Shown here piece after piece: positions 19,511-28,525 of a stretch of DNA of 64,000 nt; position 1 is the first letter of the stretch, and each line of letters begins with the position of its first letter. Source of the DNA: Phycisphaeraceae bacterium. Lineage in GTDB: Bacteria; Planctomycetota; Phycisphaerae; Phycisphaerales; Phycisphaeraceae. The notes under the pieces were generated by a model. It was not told where the DNA came from and made no database searches. It worked only from the letters and a program-made list of their open reading frames with translations. Where the stretch lies: assembly GCA_020851465.1 (NCBI GenBank), contig JADZCR010000006.1:434001-498000 (forward strand). Direction: 5' to 3'. The position numbers were made by a program, and so were the translations under genes.

Positions 19511-20686
19511 GTGACGTTTAATAATTGTCTTGTGCCCGTATCTACTCTCATCCCTGCTGCCTCTGAAACTGTCGCTGTTACAGCTCGCCGAGCTGGTGAA
19601 ATATTCGAACAGGGCGGTCTCGTGGTATTCCCGACGGAAACGGTATATGGAGTGGGAGCGTCTTCACTGAGCCTCAAAGGATATGGGGCATTATGTGAAC
19701 TCAAATCGCAGGAGGAAGGCAGGCCGTTTACCGTGCACCTGCCTGATCCCGCTGCTGCGGAACGCTATATCGACACATCGAGCCCGATGCTGCGACGATT
19801 AATCAAGAAGGTATTTCCCGGCCCCGTAACACTGATGGTTGATGTGAGTGATGATGTGATCCGCATCAAACTCCGTGATCTGGGATTGCCGCCCGACGCC
19901 GCGACACGGCTGTATCATCAGAACACCGTATCCCTGCGTTGCCCGGATCATCCGCTGGCGCAAGCAGTTCTTGGCGTATCGGGTATTCCCGTCATTGCGG
20001 GCAGTGCGAATCGCCAAGGGGAAGATCCGCCGTATGATGCAGCCGAAGCAGCGGCTAGGCTTGATGGAGAAGTGGACCTGATTATCGACGGCGGTCGCAG
20101 CCGTTATGCGAAGCCGTCAACTGTCGTGCGTGTTCGTTATCCGTTGCCGGGAACTCCGGGAGGATTGAAGATCACGGTTGAGCGTGAAGGCGTGTACGAC
20201 ACTCGCTTTATCCAGAAGCTTATGCGTTGGACGATGCTAGTCGTGTGCAGCGGAAATACCTGTCGATCTCCGATGGCGGAGGGACTGGCAAAAATGCTCC
20301 TTGCGCAGCAGCGAGGAATCAACGTAGAGGATCTGGAACCTGCAGGATTGCGTGTGATCTCGGCTGGTACTCTGGCTCACTCGGGCGCTCCCGCTGCGGA
20401 GGAAGCCGTCGAGGCCTTGAAAAAATTCGGTGTGGATCTGTCTCGGCACCGTTCACGACAACTTACTCCCGAATTGATTCATGAAGCGGATGTAATCTAT
20501 TGCATGACCGGGGCGCATCTTCAGGCGGTACTAGCGATGTCACCCGCAGCGGACGGGAAATCTGTTCTTCTCGATCCTGGGGGGGATATCGAAGATCCCA
20601 TGGGCTCCGACTTGACGACCTATCAGCGATGTGCGGAAAGGCTTCGTCGCCGACTCGCACAGCGACTTAAGGAACAACAGCAATGA
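19511..20686 (+). CDS. TsaC/Sua5 fused to YwlE-like phosphatase
   Basis: 391 residues from a GTG start; later in-frame starts cannot be excluded. Residues 25-225 are a YrdC/Sua5 domain that makes threonylcarbamoyl-AMP for tRNA t6A: FPTETVYGVGA, GRPFTVHLP, PGPVTLMV, AGSANRQGE and KPSTVVRV. Residues 241-390 are a complete low-molecular-weight phosphatase: P-loop VVCSGNTCRSPMAEG with Cys246 and Arg252, and general acid Asp362 in DIEDPMG. Thr250 matches the Thr that gives Bacillus YwlE phosphoarginine specificity, where tyrosine phosphatases usually have Ile. Separate ywlC and ywlE genes lie near rpiB in Bacillus; here they are one protein, and the stop overlaps rpiB by four bases. Confidence 0.88.
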   Translation: MTFNNCLVPVSTLIPAASETVAVTARRAGEIFEQGGLVVFPTETVYGVGASSLSLKGYGALCELKSQEEGRPFTVHLPDPAAAERYIDTSSPMLRRLIKKVFPGPVTLMVDVSDDVIRIKLRDLGLPPDAATRLYHQNTVSLRCPDHPLAQAVLGVSGIPVIAGSANRQGEDPPYDAAEAAARLDGEVDLIIDGGRSRYAKPSTVVRVRYPLPGTPGGLKITVEREGVYDTRFIQKLMRWTMLVVCSGNTCRSPMAEGLAKMLLAQQRGINVEDLEPAGLRVISAGTLAHSGAPAAEEAVEALKKFGVDLSRHRSRQLTPELIHEADVIYCMTGAHLQAVLAMSPAADGKSVLLDPGGDIEDPMGSDLTTYQRCAERLRRRLAQRLKEQQQ

Positions 20687-21192
20687 AAATCGCGATCGGG
20701 GCTGACCACCGCGGAATGGAGGTGCGTAACCACTTGAGCGATTGGCTTAAGCAGCAGGGGTACGAAGTAGAGTTTCGTGGGGAGTGCAACGATAAAGCCA
20801 GTGACTATCCTGATGCAGCCCACTTGGTAGCCAAGGCCGTTGCATCGGGGGAGGTTGAACGCGGCATTCTGATCTGTGGGACAGGTATCGGTATGAGTAT
20901 CGCAGCCAACAAGGTGCACGGTATTCGCGCAGCTTTAGTGCATGATGAGATCGGTGCGGATCTGGCGCGACGACATAACGATGCAAACATTCTCTGTCTG
21001 TCTGCCGACATGCTTGGCTTGCGGATTATTGACAGAATCGTCAAGACCTGGCTGACGACTAAGTTTGAAGGCGGAAGACATGCCCGGCGAATACTGAAAG
21101 TCGCTGCGATCGAAGAGGGGCGTGACCCTGCATTGGTGAATGAGAGCGAGTTACCTGCTCCACCTGCGGAAAAGGCTGATGTAGTGCATTAA
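20683..21192 (+). CDS. rpiB: Ribose-5-phosphate isomerase B
   Basis: Interconverts ribose-5-phosphate and ribulose-5-phosphate in the pentose phosphate pathway. 169 residues. RpiB/LacAB signature features: KIAIGADHRGMEVRNHL at the N-terminus, SDYPDAAHLVAKAVASGE, and ILICGTGIGMSIAANKV with the active-site Cys; RRHNDANILCLSADMLG follows. The last 25 residues (ESELPAPPAEKADVVH) extend beyond the usual core and look unstructured. The ATG overlaps the upstream TGA (ATGA), indicating translational coupling with the TsaC-phosphatase fusion. Confidence 0.95.
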   Translation: MKIAIGADHRGMEVRNHLSDWLKQQGYEVEFRGECNDKASDYPDAAHLVAKAVASGEVERGILICGTGIGMSIAANKVHGIRAALVHDEIGADLARRHNDANILCLSADMLGLRIIDRIVKTWLTTKFEGGRHARRILKVAAIEEGRDPALVNESELPAPPAEKADVVH

Positions 21193-21283
21193 CGTCGGAT
21201 AAATCAGCTACCGCGGCTTTCGTATGTAAGGCGTGGATTTGACCCTGCAATCGTCACCTGTTCTAATGTTTGGCTCGAAATCG

Positions 21284-21304
21284 CAGAGCGGATGGACCGC
21301 TCTG
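21284..21304 (+). promoter_or_regulatory. Hairpin in the rpsD leader
   Basis: CAGAGCGG and CCGCTCTG form a perfect 8-bp stem with a 5-base loop in the 204-base leader of rpsD. A second small dyad (CCGGATATTCCGG) lies near 21364. No U-run follows. S4 represses its own synthesis through structured leaders in several bacteria, so an autoregulatory site is possible but not shown. Confidence 0.3.
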
Positions 21305-21396
21305 AAGTTCTTGAAACCTGCGACGGCGTAGCCACGCCCAAGCAATTTAAGGAGCCCTTGCCCCGGATATTCCGGTTGAGGCATGGGAAGATAGTT

Positions 21397-21996
21397 ATGG
21401 CCAATTACACCGGCCCAAAGGTCAAGCTCTCACGTCGCGTCGGCGTTCCAATTGCTGACATCCCCAAGCACACCACCAAGCGGCAGCTTAATCCGCCGGG
21501 TATGCATGGATTCCGCGGCCGTCGGTTGCGGGACTATGGCATTCGTCAGAACGAAAAACAGAAGCTCCGTTATCACTATAACGTGTTGGAGCGGCAATTT
21601 CGTAAATATCTCGAAGAAGCCGGCCGTGCTAAAGGTAACACCGGCGAAGTGCTCCTGCGCCTCCTCGAACAGCGACTAGACAACGTGATCCGTCGTCTCG
21701 GTTGGGCAAGGACCATCTGGGCGGCGCGACAGATTGTCAATCACGGGCACGTGCTGGTGAACGGTCGCAAGACTGATATCGCCAGCGCGCAGATCAAGGT
21801 TGGGGACACCATCACTCTCAAAGAGGGCATCCAGAAGGTTGTCCGCGAAAACATGGAGTCGCTCGCAGGTCATCAGGCGCCAGGATGGTTGAGCTTCGAT
21901 CCATCGACACTGACAGCCAGTGTCGTAGCCGTACCCACCAGCGATCAGGTTCCGTTCGATGTGAACATGAACCTGATCATCGAGTTTTATCGCTAA
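21397..21996 (+). CDS. rpsD: 30S ribosomal protein S4
   Basis: Primary 16S rRNA-binding protein of the small subunit. From the ATG at 21397, with GGAAG upstream, it has 199 residues; the in-frame extension to 21292 is not S4-like. KVKLSRRVGVPIAD and NPPGMHGFRGRRLRDYGIR make up the N-terminal domain, which lacks the zinc-binding cysteines, so it is the Cys-free form. The S4 RNA-binding motif is RRLGWARTIWAARQIVNHGHV followed by VNGRKTDIAS. It is monocistronic and away from rpoA and the alpha operon, as in Bacillus. Confidence 0.97.
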   Translation: MANYTGPKVKLSRRVGVPIADIPKHTTKRQLNPPGMHGFRGRRLRDYGIRQNEKQKLRYHYNVLERQFRKYLEEAGRAKGNTGEVLLRLLEQRLDNVIRRLGWARTIWAARQIVNHGHVLVNGRKTDIASAQIKVGDTITLKEGIQKVVRENMESLAGHQAPGWLSFDPSTLTASVVAVPTSDQVPFDVNMNLIIEFYR

Positions 21997-22091
21997 GGTT
22001 GGAATACATCGCTGGCCGGAGAACCTGTATGGTTTCCGTGTCAATCCTGATTCCAGCTATGTGATCTTCAAGCACCACGGGAGCCCGACGC

Positions 22092-22883
22092 ATGGGACTC
22101 ATGACCGGCAAGCGTGGCATTGTTTTCGGCATTGCCAACGACCGCAGTTACGCAACTTTTATCACCAAGCAACTCCTTGCCAATGGCGCGGAATGCGGAT
22201 TTACGCATCTGCCCGGCGACAAGATGGCCAACCGCTGCCGGCTCGCCATCGAGGAACTGGGCGTACCAGCCGACAAGACGTGGCTCCAGCCATGCGATGC
22301 ATCGAAGGATGAAGATCTCGATGCGGTGTTTGCGAAAATTGCGGCGGATTACGGAAAAATCGACTTCATCGTCCATTCCATCGCATTCGCTGATCGTGCG
22401 TTTCTCCAGTTGGGCAACTTTCACACGACGACGCGAGCCGCATGGAGCCAGGCACTTGATATTTCTGCCTACACTCTGCTGGCAATGGCACAGCGGGCGG
22501 TCAAAGTGATGCCTGCGCCTAATGGCGGGTCTATCATCTCGATGACGTATTACGGCGGTGAAAAAGTGATTCCCGGCTACAACATCATGGGCGTAGCCAA
22601 AGCGGCGCTTGAACACACTACCCGATACCTGGCGTGGGAACTGGGCGAAAAAAAGATTCGGGTGAACACGATTTCAGGTGGGCCGCTACGTACGTTAGCT
22701 GCTCAAGCGGTCGGCGGGATCAAGGAAATGTTTGATCTTCAGGAACGCAAGAGCGCACTTCGTCGCAATATCGAAGGCGAAGAGGTCGGCAATACTGCGG
22801 TATATCTCCTCAGCGATCTTTCCAGTGGCGTTACAGGTGAAACAATTCACGTGGACGCGGGTTTCAGTATCGTTGGATTATGA
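22092..22883 (+). CDS. fabI: Enoyl-[acyl-carrier-protein] reductase FabI
   Basis: NADH-dependent reduction of trans-2-enoyl-ACP, the last step of each fatty-acid elongation cycle. 263 residues, typical for FabI. Divergent SDR features: GIVFGIANDRSYA as nucleotide loop, FIVHSIAFA, ISMTYYGGEKVIPGYNIMGVAK with catalytic Tyr163 and Lys170 (Y-x6-K), and RVNTISGGPLRTLAA. The C-terminus has GVTGETIHVDAGFSIVGL. GGGAG lies nine bases upstream of the ATG. It follows rpsD by 95 bases, probably without functional link. Confidence 0.95.
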   Translation: MGLMTGKRGIVFGIANDRSYATFITKQLLANGAECGFTHLPGDKMANRCRLAIEELGVPADKTWLQPCDASKDEDLDAVFAKIAADYGKIDFIVHSIAFADRAFLQLGNFHTTTRAAWSQALDISAYTLLAMAQRAVKVMPAPNGGSIISMTYYGGEKVIPGYNIMGVAKAALEHTTRYLAWELGEKKIRVNTISGGPLRTLAAQAVGGIKEMFDLQERKSALRRNIEGEEVGNTAVYLLSDLSSGVTGETIHVDAGFSIVGL

Positions 22884-22979
22884 AGAAAGGGCTTCTGGTT
22901 GCGATACCAGGGTTCATCAGAGCCGCGCGTTATTGATGCGACTCCCTCTGAGCTTTGACCTCAAACCCGATTTAGACCC

Positions 22980-24230
22980 ATGCCTATTCGATTCCTCTGC
23001 CCAGCGTGCAGCGCAAAGATCAAGGTTCCCGATGGCACGGAAGGGCGCAAGGTAAAGTGCCCTCGTTGCGGTGAGACTCAGCGTGTGCCGGAGGAATCAA
23101 CAGAGCCCCAGCCAGTTCCTGCATCTGCGCCCGAAAAAACTAAAGCTCCACCACCTGCTGAAAGTCGTCCGTCCATCAAGACGGCTACGCCTGTTAAAAC
23201 CAAGTCCTCCCCACCACCGAAGCCTCCGCCGGTTGAAGTACCCGAATCGCCACAGGATCAGGACGAGGACGATCCCCTTGCTGCTCTTGCTGCGGCTGCG
23301 GCCGGCAATAGTGCAGGCCCCGAAACTCTGCCAGACGATTTATTTCATGAAGAATCAGCCCCGGTAGAACCCGCCGCTGCGTCCGTCCAGTCAAACGAAG
23401 AGGTTGAGTCGGAACAACCTCCGCCACCGCCTTCGATCCCGATAGCAAAAGTGCGTCCTCAACCAGAGGTTGTGGCTGAACGATTTGTACCTCAGCCTGT
23501 TGAAGACGTACCGCCTCCGCCGGTTGAACCAATCGCGCCAGTTACACCTGAACCGGTCGAAACCGTCACCCCGCCACCGATAGTTACTCCCGTTTCCGAA
23601 GCAGAAACTCAGCCGCCAGCACCGGAAATAGTCGAAGAACATTCAAAGCCGCCTGTGGTTCCACCACGCATCGAAGACATCCCGATTGCTCGCGCCAAGT
23701 CGCCTCCCGCCGGTATCCCGTTACGGAGTGATACGCCTAAACCTCCGGTGACTGTCGAAATATCAGAGCCGGCTCCACGGCAAGAGCATGAGGAAGTAAG
23801 CCCATCCGACCAGTCTCCTCCGGAGCAGGATGAATCACCGTTCGAGCAAGAACTTGCCGATCCCATAGCATCCTCGCCGGCTCCGGAACCAGAACCAGAA
23901 CCTGAACCCGTCCCCGGTCCAGAGCCTGAACCTGTGCCCGCCTATGCCGCGGTTCATACGGCTGCAGTTCCGGTGACGTATGCCGCTTCTGCACCGCAGC
24001 CTCAGGGACCGATACCTGGCTACACCGCTCTCTTAATCGCTTCGTGGGTACTCCGCGTCATGGCTGTGATCGGCCTGATCGTGGGCATTAAGGCGATCGT
24101 GGATACATTTGGTGAAACCAAGACGTTTGTGCCCCAGGATACAGCATGGCTGATCGCTGCTGCAGTCGTTTGGGGTATCGGTGAAGGCTTATCCGCCCTG
24201 CGTGATATCGCGCGCAACACCTGCCCCTAA
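22980..24230 (+). CDS. Zinc-ribbon, proline-rich membrane protein
   Basis: 416 residues. Residues 1-40 form an MJ0042-type zinc ribbon (FLCPACSAKIKVPDG, VKCPRCGET) with two CxxC pairs. Residues about 45-345 are a very Pro/Glu-rich, low-complexity linker with repeated PEPEPEP and PPPPVE patterns. The C-terminal 75 residues contain two hydrophobic segments (ALLIASWVLRVMAVIGLIVG and TAWLIAAAVVWGIGEGLSAL). The zinc ribbon is probably cytosolic and the tail anchors it to the membrane. Such proteins are common in planctomycetes and have no established role. Confidence 0.7.
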   Translation: MPIRFLCPACSAKIKVPDGTEGRKVKCPRCGETQRVPEESTEPQPVPASAPEKTKAPPPAESRPSIKTATPVKTKSSPPPKPPPVEVPESPQDQDEDDPLAALAAAAAGNSAGPETLPDDLFHEESAPVEPAAASVQSNEEVESEQPPPPPSIPIAKVRPQPEVVAERFVPQPVEDVPPPPVEPIAPVTPEPVETVTPPPIVTPVSEAETQPPAPEIVEEHSKPPVVPPRIEDIPIARAKSPPAGIPLRSDTPKPPVTVEISEPAPRQEHEEVSPSDQSPPEQDESPFEQELADPIASSPAPEPEPEPEPVPGPEPEPVPAYAAVHTAAVPVTYAASAPQPQGPIPGYTALLIASWVLRVMAVIGLIVGIKAIVDTFGETKTFVPQDTAWLIAAAVVWGIGEGLSALRDIARNTCP

Positions 24231-24409
24231 CTCAGCAGAAATCGTATTTCTTAATGGGATTGTGAGACGAGTTGATAATCACGAGCTGGCGTCCGACTGA
24301 TACCCGCTCAGGACTTGTGTGCAACCCAAAACCAACAGGTAGCATGCAATATTCGTACAAAACTACTGCACCCTGTTGATACGTTGATCGTCAGTATCGG
24401 AGCATCATC

Positions 24410-25189
24410 ATGGCTGGACCCACCCGTGTCACTGTCTGGGGCGAAAATGTTCACGAGCATATCAGCACAGCCGTCAAGAAAATCTATCCCGACGGAATGC
24501 ACGCAACGATAGCTGAGGGCCTTAAAAAACTTCTGGGTAATGCCGTTCAGGTAAGGACAGCTACACTCGATCAACCTGACCATGGCTTAACCGAAAAAAT
24601 ACTTGCAGAAACGGACGTCTTGACCTGGTGGGGTCACGCAGCGCATCACAAAGTGGAAGATGTCATCGTGGATCGGGTTCAGAAGCGGGTACTGGAAGGC
24701 ATGGGCCTGGTCGCGCTTCATTCGGCACACTACTCAAAGATTTTCAAACGACTCATGGGTACCGGATGCGGCCTGAAGTGGCGTGAAGCTGCTGAACAGG
24801 AGCGAGTCTGGATTGTGAATCCCAGCCATCCGATAGCGGACGGCTTGGGCGAATATTTCGAAATCGCACATGAGGAAATGTACGGAGAGTTCTTTGACAT
24901 CCCTGAGCCGGAAGACCTTGTCATGATCAGTTGGTTTGAAGGAGGGGATGTATTCCGCAGTGGTTGCACATGGAGGCGTGGAAAAGGCAAGGTGTTTTAC
25001 TTTCGACCCGGCCATGAGACGTTTCCCACATACCATGACGCCAATGTCCAGAAAGTCATCGCCAATGCCGTGAAGTGGTGTACCCCGACCGTGGGCAGCC
25101 CGTACAGCCTTGCGGCTCCCAACAGTAAAGTACCACTGAATCCGATTCGCGCGACGCATGCCGTGGACGAGACGATTCATAAGCATTAA
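24410..25189 (+). CDS. ThuA-like domain protein
   Basis: 259 residues without signal peptide. It matches the trehalose-utilisation ThuA family, a class I glutamine-amidotransferase-like fold: VTVWGENVHEH, ETDVLTWWGHAAHHKV, MGLVALHSAHYSKIFKRLMG, and a strand-rich C-terminus with WFEGGDVFRSG and GKVFYFRPGHETFPTY. Members are found in sugar-catabolic clusters, and ThuA of Sinorhizobium is linked to oxidation of trehalose and other disaccharides. Here no sugar gene is adjacent. Substrate unknown. Confidence 0.8.
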   Translation: MAGPTRVTVWGENVHEHISTAVKKIYPDGMHATIAEGLKKLLGNAVQVRTATLDQPDHGLTEKILAETDVLTWWGHAAHHKVEDVIVDRVQKRVLEGMGLVALHSAHYSKIFKRLMGTGCGLKWREAAEQERVWIVNPSHPIADGLGEYFEIAHEEMYGEFFDIPEPEDLVMISWFEGGDVFRSGCTWRRGKGKVFYFRPGHETFPTYHDANVQKVIANAVKWCTPTVGSPYSLAAPNSKVPLNPIRATHAVDETIHKH

Positions 25190-25261
25190 TTCTCTCACCG
25201 TTGTGCGGCCATGATGATTGATGACTTGAATTTGTTTAGGTAAGCATCGAGACACGCCACT

Positions 25262-25960
25262 ATGGAGTTGGTCGCACAGATTCAGCGATTGCAGAAGATT
25301 TATCGCAAAGGAGCCGAAGCCCCGGAAGTGTTCGCATTGCGCGGTATTGATCTAGATATACCGCGTGGACAGTATCTGGCGATCATGGGTCCTTCCGGCA
25401 GCGGCAAAAGCACACTGATGAACATCATCGGTTGTCTTGATCGCCCGACATCCGGTCGATATCTGCTCGACGGCGAAGACGTCGCAGGTATGAGCGATAC
25501 GCAGATCAGTCGCGTCCGTGGTAAGCGGTTAGGCTTTGTTTTCCAAGCGTTCAATTTAATTCCACAATTGACGGTACTCGACAATGTGGAAGTGCCCTTG
25601 TTTTATCAAGGTGTGCCGCATGATGAACGGGTACATCGAGCACGGGCTGCCATCGCAAGAGTCGGTCTGCATGAGAGGGGAGATCATCGGCCATCGGAGC
25701 TCAGCGGAGGGCAGCAACAGCGCGTCGCCATCGCAAGGGCACTGGTCAATGAACCGAGCTTGCTTCTGGCTGATGAGCCAACAGGTAATCTTGATTCCAC
25801 GACGGGCAAACAGGTGTTGGAACTTTTTGACGGTCTTCACCAGCAAGGGTTGACGATCATCATGGTCACGCATGACGAATCCGTTGCCGAGCGGTGTCAG
25901 CGTGTGGTGCGTCTCAGAGACGGTCGAATCGACCGGGATGAATTAAATCTGAAAAACTAA
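25262..25960 (+). CDS. ABC transporter ATPase, MacB/LolD type
   Basis: 232 residues, a single nucleotide-binding domain. Walker [22 protein letters not shown]-loop [21 protein letters not shown], signature [15 protein letters not shown], Walker [14 protein letters not shown], and H-loop MVTHDES are all intact. The sequence resembles MacB, LolD and FtsE-like exporters, which need a FtsX/MacB-type permease. No permease is encoded next to it, since ThuA precedes and a convergent gene follows, so the partner must be elsewhere. Confidence 0.9.
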   Translation: MELVAQIQRLQKIYRKGAEAPEVFALRGIDLDIPRGQYLAIMGPSGSGKSTLMNIIGCLDRPTSGRYLLDGEDVAGMSDTQISRVRGKRLGFVFQAFNLIPQLTVLDNVEVPLFYQGVPHDERVHRARAAIARVGLHERGDHRPSELSGGQQQRVAIARALVNEPSLLLADEPTGNLDSTTGKQVLELFDGLHQQGLTIIMVTHDESVAERCQRVVRLRDGRIDRDELNLKN

Positions 25961-25970
25961 GCGTGTAACT

Positions 25971-26011
25971 GGCCAAGTGCGGTCGGGGATACCAATGGCC
26001 TGATATTTTTT
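25971..26011 (+). terminator. Possible terminator after the ABC gene
   Basis: GGCCA at 25971-25975 and TGGCC at 25996-26000 form a short stem with a 20-base loop, followed within a few bases by a T-run (TGATATTTTTT). It is located between convergent genes. The stem is weak, so this is tentative. Confidence 0.3.
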
Positions 26012-26022
26012 CGCACTGCCGT

Positions 26023-26220
26023 TTAATCATCCAGCGTCTCAAGGTATTCCTTGAACTCACCGCGTTTTTCAGCTTCGTCCAGATATTTTTGAAAGTCGTT
26101 TAATTTATAGGAAATAAATACGAATGCGTGGTGCACCGCTAGCCACTCGATATCGATATTGTCGCCTTCGAGATCTTTTCTCAGGCGGTTCAGCTCGGCA
26201 AGAAAAGGTTCGACTTTCAT
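26023..26220 (-). CDS. 65-residue protein after sucC
   Basis: 65 residues, acidic and mostly helical by appearance (FLAELNRLRKDLEGD, LNDFQKYLDEAEKRGEFKEYLETLDD). No known family. It begins only six bases after the sucC stop in the same orientation, so it is almost certainly co-transcribed and perhaps translationally coupled. It occupies the place where sucD normally follows sucC. It may be a small partner or simply a neighbour. Confidence 0.6.
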   Translation of the reverse strand: MKVEPFLAELNRLRKDLEGDNIDIEWLAVHHAFVFISYKLNDFQKYLDEAEKRGEFKEYLETLDD

Positions 26221-26226
26221 ATCGGG

Positions 26227-27426
26227 TTATGCCGCGACAGCACTGGTGATCTTCTTTGCAGCATCGGTCAGGTCCGTACCAATCTGCATGGTGGGAATTT
26301 CATTCTTTGCTTCAGCTAGTATTTTTCGTGCAGCTTCGACGTTTGTACCTTCAAGGCGGACAACCAAAGGAACCTTGAACCCGACCTGTTTGGCAGCGGT
26401 GATGATTGCACGGGCGATGGTATCGCACTTGGCGATACCGCCAAAGATATTCACCAGAACGCCTTTGACGTTTTTATCATCGAGAATAATCCGGAAAGCT
26501 TCCGTCACAGCTTCCTCGGTAGCAGAGCCGCCTACGTCCAGAAAGTTCGCAGGTTCTTTCCCGTGAAGTTTGATAAGGTCCATGGTCGCCATCGCAAGGC
26601 CGGCGCCGTTGACCAGGCAGCCGATCTGACCGTCTAGCTTGATATAGGAAAGCTCATGTTTGCGGGCACGAGCTTCAAACGGATCTTCTTCCGCGGGGTC
26701 CGCCATTCTGGCGATTTCCGCCTGACGAAAGAGGGCGTTGTCATCAAAATTGATTTTGGCATCGATAGCCAGCACTTCGCCATCGGGCTTAGCGGTTGTC
26801 GGTTTCGTCACAACCAGGGGATTGATTTCCGCCAGGCTAGCATCTGTTTTGACAAACAAATCAGCCAGTTGTTGCATGACTTTTACCGCCGCTCGAACCT
26901 GCGCCCCCTTGAACCCTAGACGATACGCAACCTTAGTTGCCTGATAGGGTCTCAGGCCAGCGGTGGGATCGATCCGTTCGCGAATAATTGCGTCGGGATT
27001 CTTTTTTGCCACTTCTTCGATCTCGACGCCGCCTTCACTGCTTGCAATTAAAACCGGCGTTCCGCTAGCACGATCGACAGCCATGCCCAGATAATATTCT
27101 TTAGCGATGTCCACTCCAGCTGCGACTAAAAGCTTGGAGACCTTCACGCCTCCAGGGCCAGTCTGAGGAGTGATCAGTGGCTTGCTGAGGATGGTCTGAG
27201 CTACGTTTCTGGCTTCATCGGCGGATCTCACCAGCTTCACGCCGCCTCCTTTACCCCGACCGCCTGCATAAACCTGTGCCTTTACAACAGCCAGCGTCGC
27301 ACCGGTTTTCGCCAGTTCGGTGAAAGCTTTGGCGGCTTCATCCCCTGAAGAAACAACAATTGCCGGTGGTACAGACACGCCATACTTCGCCAATAGTTCC
27401 CTAGCTTGATATTCATGAATCTTCAT
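26227..27426 (-). CDS. sucC: Succinyl-CoA ligase beta subunit
   Basis: ATP-grasp subunit of succinyl-CoA synthetase in the TCA cycle, which pairs with SucD. 399 residues, usual length about 390-400. KIHEYQARELLAKYGVSVP opens the ATP-grasp fold; VKAQVYAGGRGKGGGVKLV holds the nucleotide-binding Lys and Gly loop; AEINPLVV, AIDAKINFDDNA and GCLVNGAGLAMATMD with FLDVGGSATEEAV complete the domain. The C-terminal half has GVLVNIFGGIAKCD. No sucD is present on either side, so the usual sucCD operon is split here. Confidence 0.95.
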   Translation of the reverse strand: MKIHEYQARELLAKYGVSVPPAIVVSSGDEAAKAFTELAKTGATLAVVKAQVYAGGRGKGGGVKLVRSADEARNVAQTILSKPLITPQTGPGGVKVSKLLVAAGVDIAKEYYLGMAVDRASGTPVLIASSEGGVEIEEVAKKNPDAIIRERIDPTAGLRPYQATKVAYRLGFKGAQVRAAVKVMQQLADLFVKTDASLAEINPLVVTKPTTAKPDGEVLAIDAKINFDDNALFRQAEIARMADPAEEDPFEARARKHELSYIKLDGQIGCLVNGAGLAMATMDLIKLHGKEPANFLDVGGSATEEAVTEAFRIILDDKNVKGVLVNIFGGIAKCDTIARAIITAAKQVGFKVPLVVRLEGTNVEAARKILAEAKNEIPTMQIGTDLTDAAKKITSAVAA

Positions 27427-27565
27427 GTGATGTATTCCCAGTGGGGCAGCGATGATAGCGGGTCTGCGGAAAGGGGCAATCGCAAGGACTCAAAAATTGG
27501 TCTTTCGGATAAAAATTAACCACAGCACCGATTGCCGACGCAAACTTACACTCACAAATAGTTAT

Positions 27566-28525
27566 CTACGGATGGCTTGATTCATTGATGTCCTGAGCAC
27601 GACTGCGCAGTGTTAAACATGCGACCTCAGCAGGACATTTCACACGAAGCGGAAACCAGCTACCCACGCCGGAGTTGACGTAAAGGTAACTGTTACCTCG
27701 TTGATAAAGCCCTCGTGGATAGCGAAATGCAAGGCTTCCCAAGCCGATCGATCCTTTTTTACCTCGATTATTGGAAAGGACAAATTGTCCGCCATGCGTG
27801 TGCCCCGAAAGTGTCAGGTCCACTCCTTGTTTAACCGCTTGATCAAAAGCATCAGGATGATGCGCAAGCAGGAGGGATAAATCGCTTTTTGTTGATGACC
27901 GAGTAACTCGGATCGTGCGGTGAACCATTCGGGCAAGATGATGAGGCTTATCCGCATAGTCAATGCCTGCCACCGAAATTGTCTTACCATCACGTATCAG
28001 CTTTACAGCTTCGTTGAGCAGGAGTTTGAGTTTGGCGCCGCGAAAGCGGCGAACAAACTCCGGTCCATCGGAAAGATAATCGTGGTTTCCTGGAACCATG
28101 TAAACACCAAGAGGTGCTTCCAGCCGAGTAAGGGCTTCGATGACGTCATCGAGAACATTCAGCGACAGGTCAACAAAATCACCCGTTACTGCAATAAGAT
28201 CACCCTCGCATCGTTTCGCGGCTTCAATAATTTGCGGCAGATGAGCAGTCGTTGTCAGTTCACCTATGTGCAGATCGCTCAGGTGGGTAATTTTCAACCC
28301 ATCAAGCGCATCAGGTAGATCGGGGAGCACCACTGATCGCTGCGTCATGGCCAAGCCACGATCTGAACGAACGCGAGAAATTCTCCCTTGCGTTAGCCAA
28401 ACGGGTGCTTGTGTAAAGGCCGCGTGGCGAATACGGGCACGCATGTGATGAGAAACGAGTGGCTTTTTCGCTGCTTTGCCAGTGTGATAGGTGACCACAT
28501 CGGAACTCGACCGCACATCGTCCAA
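27566..28525 (-). CDS. Calcineurin-like metallophosphoesterase, YaeI-like
   Basis: 319 residues. Two-metal phosphoesterase motifs appear in order: LSDLHIGE (Asp, His), VTGDFVDLS (Asp), VPGNHDYLS (Asn-His-Asp), LAHHPDAFD (His) and SGHTHGGQ (His-x-His). This order and the GHTHGGQ end match the YaeI/YkuE group, which in E. coli and Bacillus acts on UDP-sugar lipids or cell-wall intermediates. The first 60 residues lack a clear signal sequence, and the start codon is uncertain because in-frame alternatives exist near 28444. Substrate unknown. Confidence 0.85.
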   Translation of the reverse strand: MDDVRSSSDVVTYHTGKAAKKPLVSHHMRARIRHAAFTQAPVWLTQGRISRVRSDRGLAMTQRSVVLPDLPDALDGLKITHLSDLHIGELTTTAHLPQIIEAAKRCEGDLIAVTGDFVDLSLNVLDDVIEALTRLEAPLGVYMVPGNHDYLSDGPEFVRRFRGAKLKLLLNEAVKLIRDGKTISVAGIDYADKPHHLARMVHRTIRVTRSSTKSDLSLLLAHHPDAFDQAVKQGVDLTLSGHTHGGQFVLSNNRGKKGSIGLGSLAFRYPRGLYQRGNSYLYVNSGVGSWFPLRVKCPAEVACLTLRSRAQDINESSHP

